Below are positions 16,850-25,010 of a stretch of 64,000 nt of DNA, piece by piece. The stretch lies in contig JBBMRB010000011.1 of the NCBI GenBank assembly GCA_038900335.1, positions 62,001 through 126,000 on the forward strand, written 5' to 3'. Origin of the DNA: Rs1 sp038900335 (GTDB taxonomy: Bacteria; Pseudomonadota; Gammaproteobacteria; Pseudomonadales; Balneatricaceae). Within the stretch, counting starts at the first letter, position 1. Every line of letters starts with the position of its first letter. The notes below the pieces were generated by a model. The model made no database searches. It saw nothing but the letters and a program-made list of their open reading frames with translations, and had not been told where the DNA came from. Made by a program: the position numbers and the translations under genes.

Positions 16850-17210
16850 GTTTTATAGATTTTTATTCAAGTCTGCTCTATGTACAGACCTTGTTAAGAG
16901 CTGGGTATGCTACCAGATTTTAGTTAAACGGCAAGTGAATATAAAACTTAATAGCAATTAGCCAAGGCATATTATTGTTTTGGGGGTATCCCTTAGTTAT
17001 CGTATTGATAAGCGATCAAAATTCAGCCACTTTAGCCAAAGATGTGATAAATATAACTTATCAGCTGTAGAAATTATTTTTAATTAGACTTACGGCCAAA
17101 ATTAGTGAAAATAGGAAGATCGTTAAATATTATAAATGCACCACCTTTACCTATCTAAGTGTCAATATATAACACAATGCCAATAGCTACATTGGTACAC
17201 AGGAGAACCT
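16850..17210. other. Intergenic region upstream of the pxp operon
   Basis: About 360 bases between the divergent tRNA-Ser gene and the hydro-lyase gene. It should hold both promoters. A short dyad CCAAT/ATTGG (17180-17195) lies just before the AGGAGA ribosome site of the first operon gene and might be an operator, but half-sites are only 5 bases. No gene is supported. Confidence 0.35.
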
Positions 17211-17999
17211 ATGGACGCCCATATTTCACCATTTGATCTACGTCAGTTAATTCGCGCTGAAACACATACCACTAATACATCAGGTTATTCTCAAGGTTTT
17301 GTGCAAGGTAACCTCGCTATTTTACCAAAAGATTGGGCAAATGAGTTTTTACAGTTTTGCCAGCTAAACCCAAAGCCTTGCCCTATTGTTGGTATGTCGA
17401 CTAACCCTGGTGATTTCCTGCTACCTGATTTAGGTAAAGATGTTGATATAAGAACGGATTTACCGCGCTACAGAATTTACGAAAACGGCGTATTGAGTAA
17501 AGAAGTCGCTAACGTTAAAGATGTATGGCGCGATGATTTGGTGACTTTCTTACTTGGCTGCTCTTTCTCGTTTGAAGAATCGCTGATTGCAGATGGTCTT
17601 GAGGTGCGCAACATGACAGAAAAAGTCAACGTGCCTATGTATCGTACCAACATTGCCTGCAAGCCCGCTGGGCGTTTTTCAGGTACTACTGTCGTTAGTA
17701 TGCGCCCAATGAAACCTAAAGATGCAATACGTGCCATTCAAATTTGTACGCGCTTTCCATCAGTTCACGGTGCACCTTTACACTTTGGCTCTCCTGAACA
17801 AATAGGTATTACTGATATTAATGCTCCTGATTTTGGTGATGCGGTGACGATTAAAGATGGCGAGGTACCGGTGTTTTGGGCGTGTGGTGTGACACCACAA
17901 GTGGCAATTGAAAACGCTAAACCTCCTTTTTGTATTACTCACAGCCCTGGCCACATGTTAGTGACAGACCTTCGCAATAGCTCACTCGCTATTCTTTAA
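17211..17999 (+). CDS. DUF1445 / D-glutamate cyclase-type putative hydro-lyase
   Basis: A 262-residue cytoplasmic enzyme of the DUF1445 (YcsI) family, usually annotated as putative hydro-lyase and homologous to the N-terminal half of mammalian mitochondrial D-glutamate cyclase. Family blocks: GYSQGFVQGNLAILP, NPKPCPIVG, GCSFSFEESLI, NVPMYRTNIACKPAG, VVSMRPM, and FWACGVTPQ..CITHSPGHMLVTDL at the end. AGGAGA precedes ATG. It is first of five tightly spaced genes with pxpA, pxpB, pxpC and a DUF4392 gene; the same DUF1445-with-pxp grouping occurs in the B. subtilis ycs/kip region. The activity here is inferred from family and context. Confidence 0.88.
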   Translation: MDAHISPFDLRQLIRAETHTTNTSGYSQGFVQGNLAILPKDWANEFLQFCQLNPKPCPIVGMSTNPGDFLLPDLGKDVDIRTDLPRYRIYENGVLSKEVANVKDVWRDDLVTFLLGCSFSFEESLIADGLEVRNMTEKVNVPMYRTNIACKPAGRFSGTTVVSMRPMKPKDAIRAIQICTRFPSVHGAPLHFGSPEQIGITDINAPDFGDAVTIKDGEVPVFWACGVTPQVAIENAKPPFCITHSPGHMLVTDLRNSSLAIL

Positions 18000-18012
18000 T
18001 TTGGAGATAAGT

Positions 18013-18756
18013 ATGACTCAGTTACAACTTAATTGTGATCTTGGTGAAAGTTTTGGTTCATGGACAGTTGGCATGGACGATATGGTGATGCCCTTTGTTG
18101 ACCAAGCTAATATTGCCTGCGGTTTTCATGCGGGTGACCCGTTAGTAATGCAAAAAACGTTAGCATTAGCTAAAGCTAATAATGTTTGTGTTGGCGCACA
18201 CCCTGGCTACCCTGATTTGGTCGGTTTTGGACGTCGCTCAATTAATGCCAGCGATGCTGAAATACAAAGCATGGTGCAATACCAAATGGCGGCCTTAGAT
18301 GGTATGGCCGCTATTCAAGGGCTAACAATGCAATATGTTAAGCCACACGGTGCTCTTTACAACGATATGATGTCTAAAGACCATGTCCGTGAAAGTATTA
18401 TGAAAGCTGTTGCCGCATACCATCGCCCTGTGGTCTTGATGTTACAAGGCACACCTGATGCTCAGCTGCACAAAGCAGAAGCTGAGAAATATGGCTTAGA
18501 GATTTGGTTTGAAGCTTTTGCCGATCGCGGTTATGAAGATGACGGCCGTTTAATGGCTCGCTCTAAAGAAGGTGCTGTCCACTCACGTGAGAAGATGCTC
18601 GCACAAGTTAAACAACTGTGTGATTCAGGTACGGTGACGAGTGCTTCTGGCAAAACTATTCAGTTGCACGCCAATACCTTATGCGTACACGGTGATAATA
18701 TGGCAGGTGTTAAAGCCATTGAAGATATTCGCCAACTTATCTCAGGTAATCAGTAA
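18013..18756 (+). CDS. pxpA: 5-oxoprolinase subunit A
   Basis: A 247-residue LamB/YcsF-family subunit of the prokaryotic ATP-dependent 5-oxoprolinase, which opens 5-oxoproline (pyroglutamate) to glutamate. Signature blocks: LNCDLGESFG at the start, NIACGFHAGDP, GAHPGYPDLVGFGRR, KPHGALYN and EAFADRGYEDDGRL. I start at ATG 18013 (GGAG 6 bases upstream) rather than an in-frame TTG at 18001. The gene follows the DUF1445 gene by 13 bases and is followed directly by pxpB (TAA then ATG), so the subunits are co-translated. Length is normal for PxpA. Confidence 0.93.
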   Translation: MTQLQLNCDLGESFGSWTVGMDDMVMPFVDQANIACGFHAGDPLVMQKTLALAKANNVCVGAHPGYPDLVGFGRRSINASDAEIQSMVQYQMAALDGMAAIQGLTMQYVKPHGALYNDMMSKDHVRESIMKAVAAYHRPVVLMLQGTPDAQLHKAEAEKYGLEIWFEAFADRGYEDDGRLMARSKEGAVHSREKMLAQVKQLCDSGTVTSASGKTIQLHANTLCVHGDNMAGVKAIEDIRQLISGNQ

Positions 18757-19434
18757 ATGCGCGTAGATATAGCTGGCGAAAACGCCTTAATTGTTTATTT
18801 TTCAGAAGTCGCTAGTGCCGACACTTCCGCTAAAATACAGCAAACCATGCACTTGCTAGAGACTTCATTAGCTGAGCATTTAATTGATATGGTGCCCTCT
18901 TATGCCTCTCTATTAATTATCTATAATGCCTTTACTACCGATCATTATTTCGTTAAAAAATGCATTAAACAGGCGCTGGCAAACCAAGATAGCCAACAAC
19001 AAGCACAGGGAAAAATAGTGACTCTACCGGCTTACTATAGCTTAGAGACAGGCCCTGATTTAGCACAACTTGCTGAAAATGCTAATCTAACACCAGAGCA
19101 AGTGATCGATATACACACCTCTACTGAGTACCGTGTCTATGCTATCGGCTTCGCCCCAGGTTTTGCTTATTTAGGTGAAGTTGACCCAAGAATAGCAGCC
19201 CCTCGCTTAACCACACCTAGGTTAAAAGTACCTAAAGGCGCTGTCGCGATTGCCGATAGGCAAACAGCTGTCTACCCTGCTGTATCACCTGGTGGCTGGA
19301 ATTTAATAGGCTTGTGCCCTACCCCTATGTTTGATCAACATGCCAACCCATCGATGCCGGTACAAGTAGGTGATAGAATTAAATTCGATGCCATTGATCG
19401 CTCTGAATTTATCGCCTTAGGAGGTCAGCTATGA
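18757..19434 (+). CDS. pxpB: 5-oxoprolinase subunit B (KipI-type)
   Basis: A 225-residue subunit of the 5-oxoprolinase complex, homologous to B. subtilis KipI and allophanate hydrolase subunit 1. The family core is clear: YAIGFAPGFAYLG, then DPRIAAPRLTTPR, VPKGAVAIADRQTAVYP and SPGGWNLIG. It starts with no gap after pxpA and ends overlapping the pxpC start (ATGA), a sign of coupled translation in the order A-B-C. In pxp operons KipI-like proteins act as enzyme subunits, not as kinase inhibitors. Confidence 0.93.
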   Translation: MRVDIAGENALIVYFSEVASADTSAKIQQTMHLLETSLAEHLIDMVPSYASLLIIYNAFTTDHYFVKKCIKQALANQDSQQQAQGKIVTLPAYYSLETGPDLAQLAENANLTPEQVIDIHTSTEYRVYAIGFAPGFAYLGEVDPRIAAPRLTTPRLKVPKGAVAIADRQTAVYPAVSPGGWNLIGLCPTPMFDQHANPSMPVQVGDRIKFDAIDRSEFIALGGQL

Positions 19435-20369
19435 GCGGTTTTAATGTTATACAGCCAGGCTTATTAACACTTATCCAAGATGCTGGTCGCTTTGGCCAAC
19501 ACCGTATTGGCTTAACCAATGGCGGCCCACTAGATACCTTTGCTTTTAATATGGCTAATAAGCTGTGCCAAAACCATAGCAATAGCACGACATTAGAAGT
19601 CAGTATCGGCGGTTTAGTCATTGAAGCAAAAACCCATACTTATATCGCACTGTGCGGTGCACAAATGCCATTTAAAATTAATGGTGAGCAACAAGAGTTA
19701 TGGCGCACTCATAAAATAAAACCCGGTGATAAACTCGATATCGGCTTTGCTGCTGCTGGTGCACGAGCTTATCTGGCTGTTAGTAACGGCTTTGATGTAA
19801 CCCCTTCTTTTACCAGTACATCAACCGTAGTGCGTGAAAGCATTGGCGGCTTAAATGGCGCTAAGCTACAAAAAGGTGATACTCTTAATTGTATCCAGAG
19901 CACACAAGGCCAACTACTAGCATTGACCAGTGCTGATATCCCGCAATACCCTAAGCACCAAACGCTTCGAGTGATTTTAGGCTACCAGCAGGAATCTTTC
20001 TCTAGTGTACAACAGCGTTTGTTTTTCTCTAGCGAGTACAAACTCAGTGATCAAGTTGACCGTATGGGCTTTCGCTTACAAGGGCAAAAAGTAACCTCGA
20101 CACTCAATGGTATTTTATCGGAAGGTATTTGCCATGGGGCTATTCAAGTACCCGCTGATGGCCAGCCTATTATTTTGATGAATGATCGCCAGACGATTGG
20201 AGGCTATCCAAAAATAGGCTCTGTTATTGCCCTTGATACTGCAAAACTGTCTCAGTTGATGCCTCATAACACGGTCAATTTTGAAGAAATATCACTAGAG
20301 CAAGCACACAACATTAACCACTTAGCGAAACAGCGCTTTAATAACATTGAGCTTATCAGCATTAGTTAA
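19431..20369 (+). CDS. pxpC: 5-oxoprolinase subunit C (KipA-type)
   Basis: A 312-residue biotin-dependent-carboxylase-like/KipA-family subunit completing the PxpABC 5-oxoprolinase. Signature: VIQPGLLTLIQDAGRFGQHRIG near the start, GGPLDTFAFNMAN, LEVSIGG, then VRESIGGLNGAKLQKGD, DRMGFRLQG and ILMNDRQTIGGYPKIG. The ATG overlaps the pxpB stop by 4 bases with AGGAGG about 8 bases upstream. It is followed 18 bases later by the DUF4392 gene, so the operon continues. Length is normal for PxpC. Confidence 0.93.
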   Translation: MSGFNVIQPGLLTLIQDAGRFGQHRIGLTNGGPLDTFAFNMANKLCQNHSNSTTLEVSIGGLVIEAKTHTYIALCGAQMPFKINGEQQELWRTHKIKPGDKLDIGFAAAGARAYLAVSNGFDVTPSFTSTSTVVRESIGGLNGAKLQKGDTLNCIQSTQGQLLALTSADIPQYPKHQTLRVILGYQQESFSSVQQRLFFSSEYKLSDQVDRMGFRLQGQKVTSTLNGILSEGICHGAIQVPADGQPIILMNDRQTIGGYPKIGSVIALDTAKLSQLMPHNTVNFEEISLEQAHNINHLAKQRFNNIELISIS

Positions 20370-20387
20370 GACTCAAAGGTAAAGTAT

Positions 20388-21251
20388 ATGACAACTGATA
20401 TCACTAACAGCCCAATGACTGATGAAGCTTTGAGCAAAAAGATTGAAGACATTTTAGTTAGCCGTAATTTGCGCGGTATGAAAACAGTGCAAAGCGCATT
20501 GCAAACTGGTTATTATTTGCGTGCCGCTAGAATTTTGAATAAATGTAAAGGCCACGTACTTATTGGTACCGGCTTCCCTGTTATCGACACATTTGAAACT
20601 GATGGCCCTGTCGGTGCTATTGCTTTATACAATGCATTAGAAACACTAGGTGCGACCCCAGTGATTGTCTGCGGCCCACCCGTATCACAAGCATTGATGA
20701 AAGATTTTAGAGTTCATGAAATCCGTGTTGGCGAACACCAAGAGCGCACATTAGAAGCGTTTAAAGCGCTGTATCATTTCAACCCTGACGCCGTACTCTC
20801 TATCGAGCGACCAGGCCAAGCTGCCGACGGCGGTTACTACAATATGCGTGGCGAGAGCATTAGCGAGCGCACCGCGTGTTTTGATACCTTTATCAATAAC
20901 GCAAAATGCCCAACCATTGGTATAGGCGATGGCGGTAATGAGATTGGTATGGGCAACATCACCGAGGCCTTAAAGGACCTTAACATTGTCAGCTCAACCA
21001 CCAAGGTTGATGAGTTACTCATTGCCGATGTGTCGAATTGGGGCGCTTACGGTATTTTAGCAATTTTAAGCCACTGGCATAAAAAGGATTTACTGGCCGC
21101 CGTGAACTTAAAAGAAATTTTAGGCTATTTATCTAGCTTAGGCAGTGTCGATGGCGTCACTAGAATCAATGAGCTAACTGAAGATGGCTTACCAATCAGT
21201 GAAGGTGAATCAGTCCTTAAAGAGCTGCGTGCACTCAATGGCTTTTGCTAA
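20388..21251 (+). CDS. DUF4392 protein, D-glutamate cyclase C-terminal-type
   Basis: A 287-residue protein of the DUF4392 family, which forms the C-terminal half of mammalian D-glutamate cyclase (DGLUCY). Key blocks: GHVLIGTGFPVIDTFETDGPVGA, LGATPVIVCG, LSIERPGQAADGGYYNMRG, TIGIGDGGNEIGMGNI and DVSNWGAYGI. The GDGGNEIGMG glycine-rich acidic segment is a plausible catalytic or metal/nucleotide site. As the partner half (DUF1445) begins the same operon, the two may form a split cyclase making 5-oxoproline from D-glutamate, feeding PxpABC. AAAGG precedes ATG, and a hairpin follows the stop. Substrate assignment is inference. Confidence 0.85.
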   Translation: MTTDITNSPMTDEALSKKIEDILVSRNLRGMKTVQSALQTGYYLRAARILNKCKGHVLIGTGFPVIDTFETDGPVGAIALYNALETLGATPVIVCGPPVSQALMKDFRVHEIRVGEHQERTLEAFKALYHFNPDAVLSIERPGQAADGGYYNMRGESISERTACFDTFINNAKCPTIGIGDGGNEIGMGNITEALKDLNIVSSTTKVDELLIADVSNWGAYGILAILSHWHKKDLLAAVNLKEILGYLSSLGSVDGVTRINELTEDGLPISEGESVLKELRALNGFC

Positions 21252-21263
21252 GTAACTAAACAA

Positions 21264-21292
21264 GCGCCCTTTTGCCATTAACAAAAAGGGCG
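21264..21292 (+). terminator. Terminator of the pxp operon
   Basis: GCGCCCTTTTG pairs with CAAAAAGGGCG (one bulge, loop CCATTAA), followed by TTAAATTCAATTTTT. It lies 13 bases after the DUF4392 stop. The A/T-rich lower stem and downstream T-rich sequence fit an intrinsic terminator on the plus strand. Confidence 0.65.
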
Positions 21293-21359
21293 TTAAATTC
21301 AATTTTTACTCATTATCAAAAATTATAATGTATTTAACAACCTCTCTGAACTGTTGATA

Positions 21360-22244
21360 TTAATCGCTATGTTGCATTATTTGATAGGCAGAATCCGCTA
21401 AAATAGCAGGTAATAAACTCTGTTCATCTTGACGCCAACTACAGCAAAAATCTAATGTCAATGGCTCTATTTCACTGGCAAATTCACGCAGCGTGCCTTT
21501 ATCTAATTGGCTGCGAACTAAAATCTGTGGCACCAGGGCAATACCTAATCCTTGTTCGACCAGCATAATTAAGCTCGCTACTGAGCTGGCCGTATGGATA
21601 ACAGTATCGGTTTCTTCAGTTTTAAATAACTGCTGTAAATAATGCCAAGGCGCGGTGTCTCGCGGGAAACTCAACACTGGATATTTTGCCATATCACTAA
21701 TAGCTAACCATTTGGGCATATCTGTCATATTAGCGCTGGCTACCCAAATTTGTTTATAACAGCACAATGGCTGTGATACTAACTCATTATTATTAGGATG
21801 CTCTGCCACCATCAGTGCCAAGTCTATTTGGTGGTTTTCAAGTTGTTGAATTAACACCGGTGTTACATCGCTGGTTAGCTCAAATGAAATCTGTGGATGT
21901 TGCAGCTGCCACTGTTTTAATAGCGGTGATAACCACAAATGCGCCAAGGTATCGGCAATACCTACTTTAAAACTGCCTTTTTGCTGTTGCTTATAGCCTG
22001 CGTCTATTTTCATTTCTTGGGTAATGGCAATCAGTTTCTCGGCGTAAACCAGCATCTTTTTGCCTTTTTCAGTTAACTGCGTGCCATTTTTACCGCGCCG
22101 AAATAAGCTAACACCTAACTCATCTTCCAAAATATTAATACGTGCAGAGATAGCAGGTTGGCTAACATGTAATTGGGCAGAGGCCGCCCTAAAACTACCT
22201 AAACGTGCGACTTTTATAAATGTTGATAAGTTGCGAATGCGCAT
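21360..22244 (-). CDS. LysR-family regulator of the D-amino-acid island
   Basis: A 294-residue LysR-type regulator. The N-terminal helix-turn-helix is canonical (FIKVARLGSFRAASAQLHVSQPAISARINILEDELGVSLFRRG), followed by a periplasmic-binding-protein-like effector domain (about 90-290). I start at ATG 22244, where the protein begins MRIRNLSTF as LysR proteins do; an upstream in-frame ATG at 22280 would add 12 hydrophobic residues. It sits between the pxp operon and dat and is divergent from dat, so it most likely controls dat and perhaps the pxp operon. The effector (a D-amino acid, 2-oxoglutarate or 5-oxoproline) is unknown. Confidence 0.85.
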   Translation of the reverse strand: MRIRNLSTFIKVARLGSFRAASAQLHVSQPAISARINILEDELGVSLFRRGKNGTQLTEKGKKMLVYAEKLIAITQEMKIDAGYKQQQKGSFKVGIADTLAHLWLSPLLKQWQLQHPQISFELTSDVTPVLIQQLENHQIDLALMVAEHPNNNELVSQPLCCYKQIWVASANMTDMPKWLAISDMAKYPVLSFPRDTAPWHYLQQLFKTEETDTVIHTASSVASLIMLVEQGLGIALVPQILVRSQLDKGTLREFASEIEPLTLDFCCSWRQDEQSLLPAILADSAYQIMQHSD

Positions 22245-22460
22245 TTTTAAGAAACTTCCTACAGCTAATATCAAAGCCATTCTATGATGCTATAATGGTT
22301 CTAAAGATAATTTCGAATTGGACCAGAAAAATATTATACAAACAGGCAAATAAACAATAGAATTATCTGCCAGATTAGAAAAAACGAGTTTTTATTTTTT
22401 TGTAATACAACCTATTGCAAATATAACACTTTTGATTGAACATGTATAACTTACTGCACT

Positions 22461-22493
22461 AGTCGTAGAAACGCTCTTGTTTGTCCTACGACT
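22461..22493. promoter_or_regulatory. Inverted repeat in the dat leader
   Basis: Perfect 8-base inverted repeat AGTCGTAG (22461-22468) / CTACGACT (22486-22493) with a 17-base loop, ending 26 bases before the dat ATG. It could be an operator for the divergent LysR protein or an mRNA hairpin near the ribosome site. The spacing from the LysR gene is compatible with either. Confidence 0.5.
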
Positions 22494-22519
22494 ATCACGA
22501 AACAATAGAGAGGCAAACA

Positions 22520-23386
22520 ATGAGTACTGCTTACTTAAACGGCGAATACCTACCTTTAGCACAAGCTAGAATTTCACCACTAGACCGCGGCTTTTTATTC
22601 GGCGACGGCATTTATGAAGTTATTCCCTATTACAACTCTCGATCTGTCGGTCTAGTGCCGCACATCCAGAGAATGATCAACGGTTTAGCTGAGATTGAAA
22701 TTAAGTGTGATAAAACAATTGAACAGTGGAAAACACTGCTAGATGATTTAATCGCCAAAAATGATGGTGCTAATAGCAACCTAGGTGTTTACGTTCATGT
22801 ATCTCGCGGTACTGATTCTATCCGTAACCATGCTTATCCTGAAAATATTGCTCCCACTATTTTCTGCTTCACCTTTGCTATTAAAGAGCCTGAGCCTGTC
22901 GATCGCACGAAGGCGATGTCTTACACCGTAACCTCCACACAAGATTTACGCTGGAAGCGCTGTCACATCAAATCAACCGCTTTATTAGGCAATGTTATGC
23001 ATTACCAACAAGGCCACTCCACTGGTAACAACGAGTGCCTATTGTTTAATGACAAAAACGAGCTGACAGAAGGAAGCTCTGTCAATGCCTTTATCGTCAA
23101 AGATGGTGTCATCATCACCCCTATCCAAGACAACCAAATACTGCCAGGTATTACCCGTCGCATTATCATTGACAGTATTATTGCAGATGGCTCTATTAAA
23201 ATTGAAGAGCGCACGGTCACTATGGATGAAGTTAACAATGCTGATGAAGTTTGGATCAGTAGCTCATCTAAAGAGATCGCACCGATCGTCAAGATCGATG
23301 GCAAAAACGTTGCTGATGGCAAGATTGGACCTGTTTGGGAAAAAGCATTTGCTATCTATACCGCTGCTAAGTTCAGCCATAGCTAA
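22520..23386 (+). CDS. dat: D-amino-acid aminotransferase (class IV)
   Basis: A 288-residue PLP enzyme of fold type IV that exchanges the amino group between D-amino acids and 2-oxo acids, classically D-alanine + 2-oxoglutarate to pyruvate + D-glutamate. Blocks fit the D-amino-acid branch: YLNGEYLPLAQARISPLDRGFLFGDGIYEV (given in part: residues 6-35), SRGTDSIRNHAYP, and TQDLRWKRCHIKSTALLGNV carrying the catalytic Lys, then ELTEGSSVNAFIV. ATG 22520 is chosen (GAGAGG upstream) over an upstream TTG. It ends at a strong terminator. With the neighbouring cyclase-like genes it suggests D-glutamate turnover, but D-glutamate supply for peptidoglycan is an alternative role. Confidence 0.88.
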   Translation: MSTAYLNGEYLPLAQARISPLDRGFLFGDGIYEVIPYYNSRSVGLVPHIQRMINGLAEIEIKCDKTIEQWKTLLDDLIAKNDGANSNLGVYVHVSRGTDSIRNHAYPENIAPTIFCFTFAIKEPEPVDRTKAMSYTVTSTQDLRWKRCHIKSTALLGNVMHYQQGHSTGNNECLLFNDKNELTEGSSVNAFIVKDGVIITPIQDNQILPGITRRIIIDSIIADGSIKIEERTVTMDEVNNADEVWISSSSKEIAPIVKIDGKNVADGKIGPVWEKAFAIYTAAKFSHS

Positions 23387-23410
23387 AAGCTAGGGCAAAC
23401 TAATCACGAT

Positions 23411-23440
23411 AAAAAAGCCACTTCTTAGTGGCTTTTTTTT
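23411..23440. terminator. Strong intrinsic terminator after dat
   Basis: AAAAAAGCCACT / AGTGGCTTTTTTTT with a TCTT loop: a GC-rich stem flanked by an A-run and a run of eight T. It serves dat on the plus strand and has a 6-T run on the minus strand too, so it is bidirectional. Confidence 0.92.
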
Positions 23441-23520
23441 GGTTTGCTGACCCGCACTAAATAGAGCTGACTGATAGACTTACAGCTAGCAAGCTAAATA
23501 CAAAGGACAAAAAATAGGCA

Positions 23521-23552
23521 AAAAAAAGCCGCTCATTAGCAGCGGCTTTTTT
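23521..23552 (-). terminator. Intrinsic terminator of ftsZ
   Basis: Stem AAAAAGCCGCT / AGCGGCTTTTT with a 7-base loop, 13 bases past the ftsZ stop on the minus strand and followed there by a T-run. Together with the dat terminator about 80 bases away it insulates the two convergent units. Confidence 0.92.
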
Positions 23553-23564
23553 ATATCTTTAAAA

Positions 23565-24803
23565 CTAATCAGCTTGGCGACGTAAAAAAGCGGGGATATC
23601 TAAGAAATCTAGATCATTTGTTCCCGTTTTTTTCATTGGCTGAGCTGGCTCAGGCGTCACTTCAACGTGCTCTTGTAAATGCGTGCGTCCGTTGTGATCT
23701 CTGCCTTTATTCATCGAACTAGACTTCACAGGAAGATCCATTTGATGCTGAGAGTAACTACCCGCCATTGACGCTCTCATGTTTGAACCGCCACCGCTAG
23801 CTGCCACTTTCACCTGCTGAGTCTCTAGCTCAACTGAATGTTTTTCTTGTGCAACTAAGCCTGTTGCGACAACAGTGACGCGAAGCTCATCTTCCATGTC
23901 CGGATCAATTACTGTACCGACAACAACGGTTGCGTTTTCAGATGCGTACTCTTCAACAATTTGGCCGACTTCAGTAAACTCACCCAAACTTAAATCCAAA
24001 CCTGCTGTGATGTTAACTAAAATACCGCTAGCACCTTTAAGATCGACATCTTCTAACAATGGACTCTTAATAGCAGCTTCGGTAGCAATCACGGCACGAT
24101 CTTCACCTCTAGCACTACCAGATCCCATCATTGCCATGCCCATAGAAGCCATGACAGCGCGCACATCGGCGAAATCGACGTTGATCATACCAGGGCGCGT
24201 AATTAAATCTGCGATACCGCGAACAGCGTTAGATAACACATCGTTCGCTGCGTTAAAGGCATTGATCAATGAGCAATTTTTACCCATTACTTGCATTAAC
24301 TTTTCATTGGGAATGATAATTAATGAATCAACATGCTCTTTTAACTGGTTTATTCCCTCTTCTGCGATACGTAATCTCTTACGTCCTTCAAAAGGGAAAG
24401 GCTTAGTGACAACAGCAACTGTTAAGATATTCATCTCTTTAGCAACTTCAGCAACAATAGGAGCCGCACCAGTACCGGTACCACCACCCATACCTGCTGT
24501 GATAAAAATCATATCAGCGCCTGCGATCATTTCAGCAATCGCTGCACGATCCTCTATAGCCGCCTGGCGACCGATGTCAGGGTTTGCCCCAGCACCTAGT
24601 CCTTTTGTTAACTCACCGCCTATTTGTATAACTGAACCAGTAGTCATGCCGTGAAGAGCCTGTGCATCTGTGTTTGCACAGATAAACTCGACACCTTCAA
24701 TATCGGTTGTCAACATATGCTGAACAGCATTACCGCCGCCACCACCTACACCCAATACTTTAATTACGGCGTTATCTGGTAGATTATCTGCCAGTTCGAA
24801 CAT
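23565..24803 (-). CDS. ftsZ: Cell-division GTPase FtsZ
   Basis: The 412-residue tubulin homologue that forms the Z-ring. Visible motifs: N-terminal GVGGGGGNAV nucleotide loop, TDAQAL, GMGGGTGTGAAP tubulin signature (about 104-115), NAANDVL, the T7-loop region NVDFADVRAVM, a variable linker (about 315-395) and the C-terminal conserved peptide LDIPAFLRRQAD that binds FtsA and ZipA. GGAGAGAG precedes ATG. It is downstream of ftsA on the same strand after a 207-base gap, longer than usual, so a separate ftsZ promoter is likely in that gap. No lpxC follows; an intrinsic terminator does. Also a target of SlmA, encoded at 43314. Confidence 0.97.
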   Translation of the reverse strand: MFELADNLPDNAVIKVLGVGGGGGNAVQHMLTTDIEGVEFICANTDAQALHGMTTGSVIQIGGELTKGLGAGANPDIGRQAAIEDRAAIAEMIAGADMIFITAGMGGGTGTGAAPIVAEVAKEMNILTVAVVTKPFPFEGRKRLRIAEEGINQLKEHVDSLIIIPNEKLMQVMGKNCSLINAFNAANDVLSNAVRGIADLITRPGMINVDFADVRAVMASMGMAMMGSGSARGEDRAVIATEAAIKSPLLEDVDLKGASGILVNITAGLDLSLGEFTEVGQIVEEYASENATVVVGTVIDPDMEDELRVTVVATGLVAQEKHSVELETQQVKVAASGGGSNMRASMAGSYSQHQMDLPVKSSSMNKGRDHNGRTHLQEHVEVTPEPAQPMKKTGTNDLDFLDIPAFLRRQAD

Positions 24804-25010
24804 GATCTCTCTCCTTTAGGCGATGCCCGTTTACATTCTCGCATAGCTAAATGATAACAACACACTCAATCCTAAATATAAATTGTGCATTGTGATATTA
24901 GCCATCAGCTATTGTCTTATTTTTTTATGAGCTTTGACTTGTTATTACACTAACGAGTGAGTGCAAAGCTCTGTAATTACTTGTTAGAGTGAATGAATCA
25001 TTCGCTCTCG

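Noticed and set aside
16761..16961. 66-codon plus-strand frame beginning MAVREGFEPS
   Set aside because: It is the reverse complement of the tRNA-Ser gene, a well known false ORF.
23875..24654. 259-codon plus-strand frame opposite ftsZ
   Set aside because: Antisense to the highly conserved ftsZ coding region; an artefact of codon usage.
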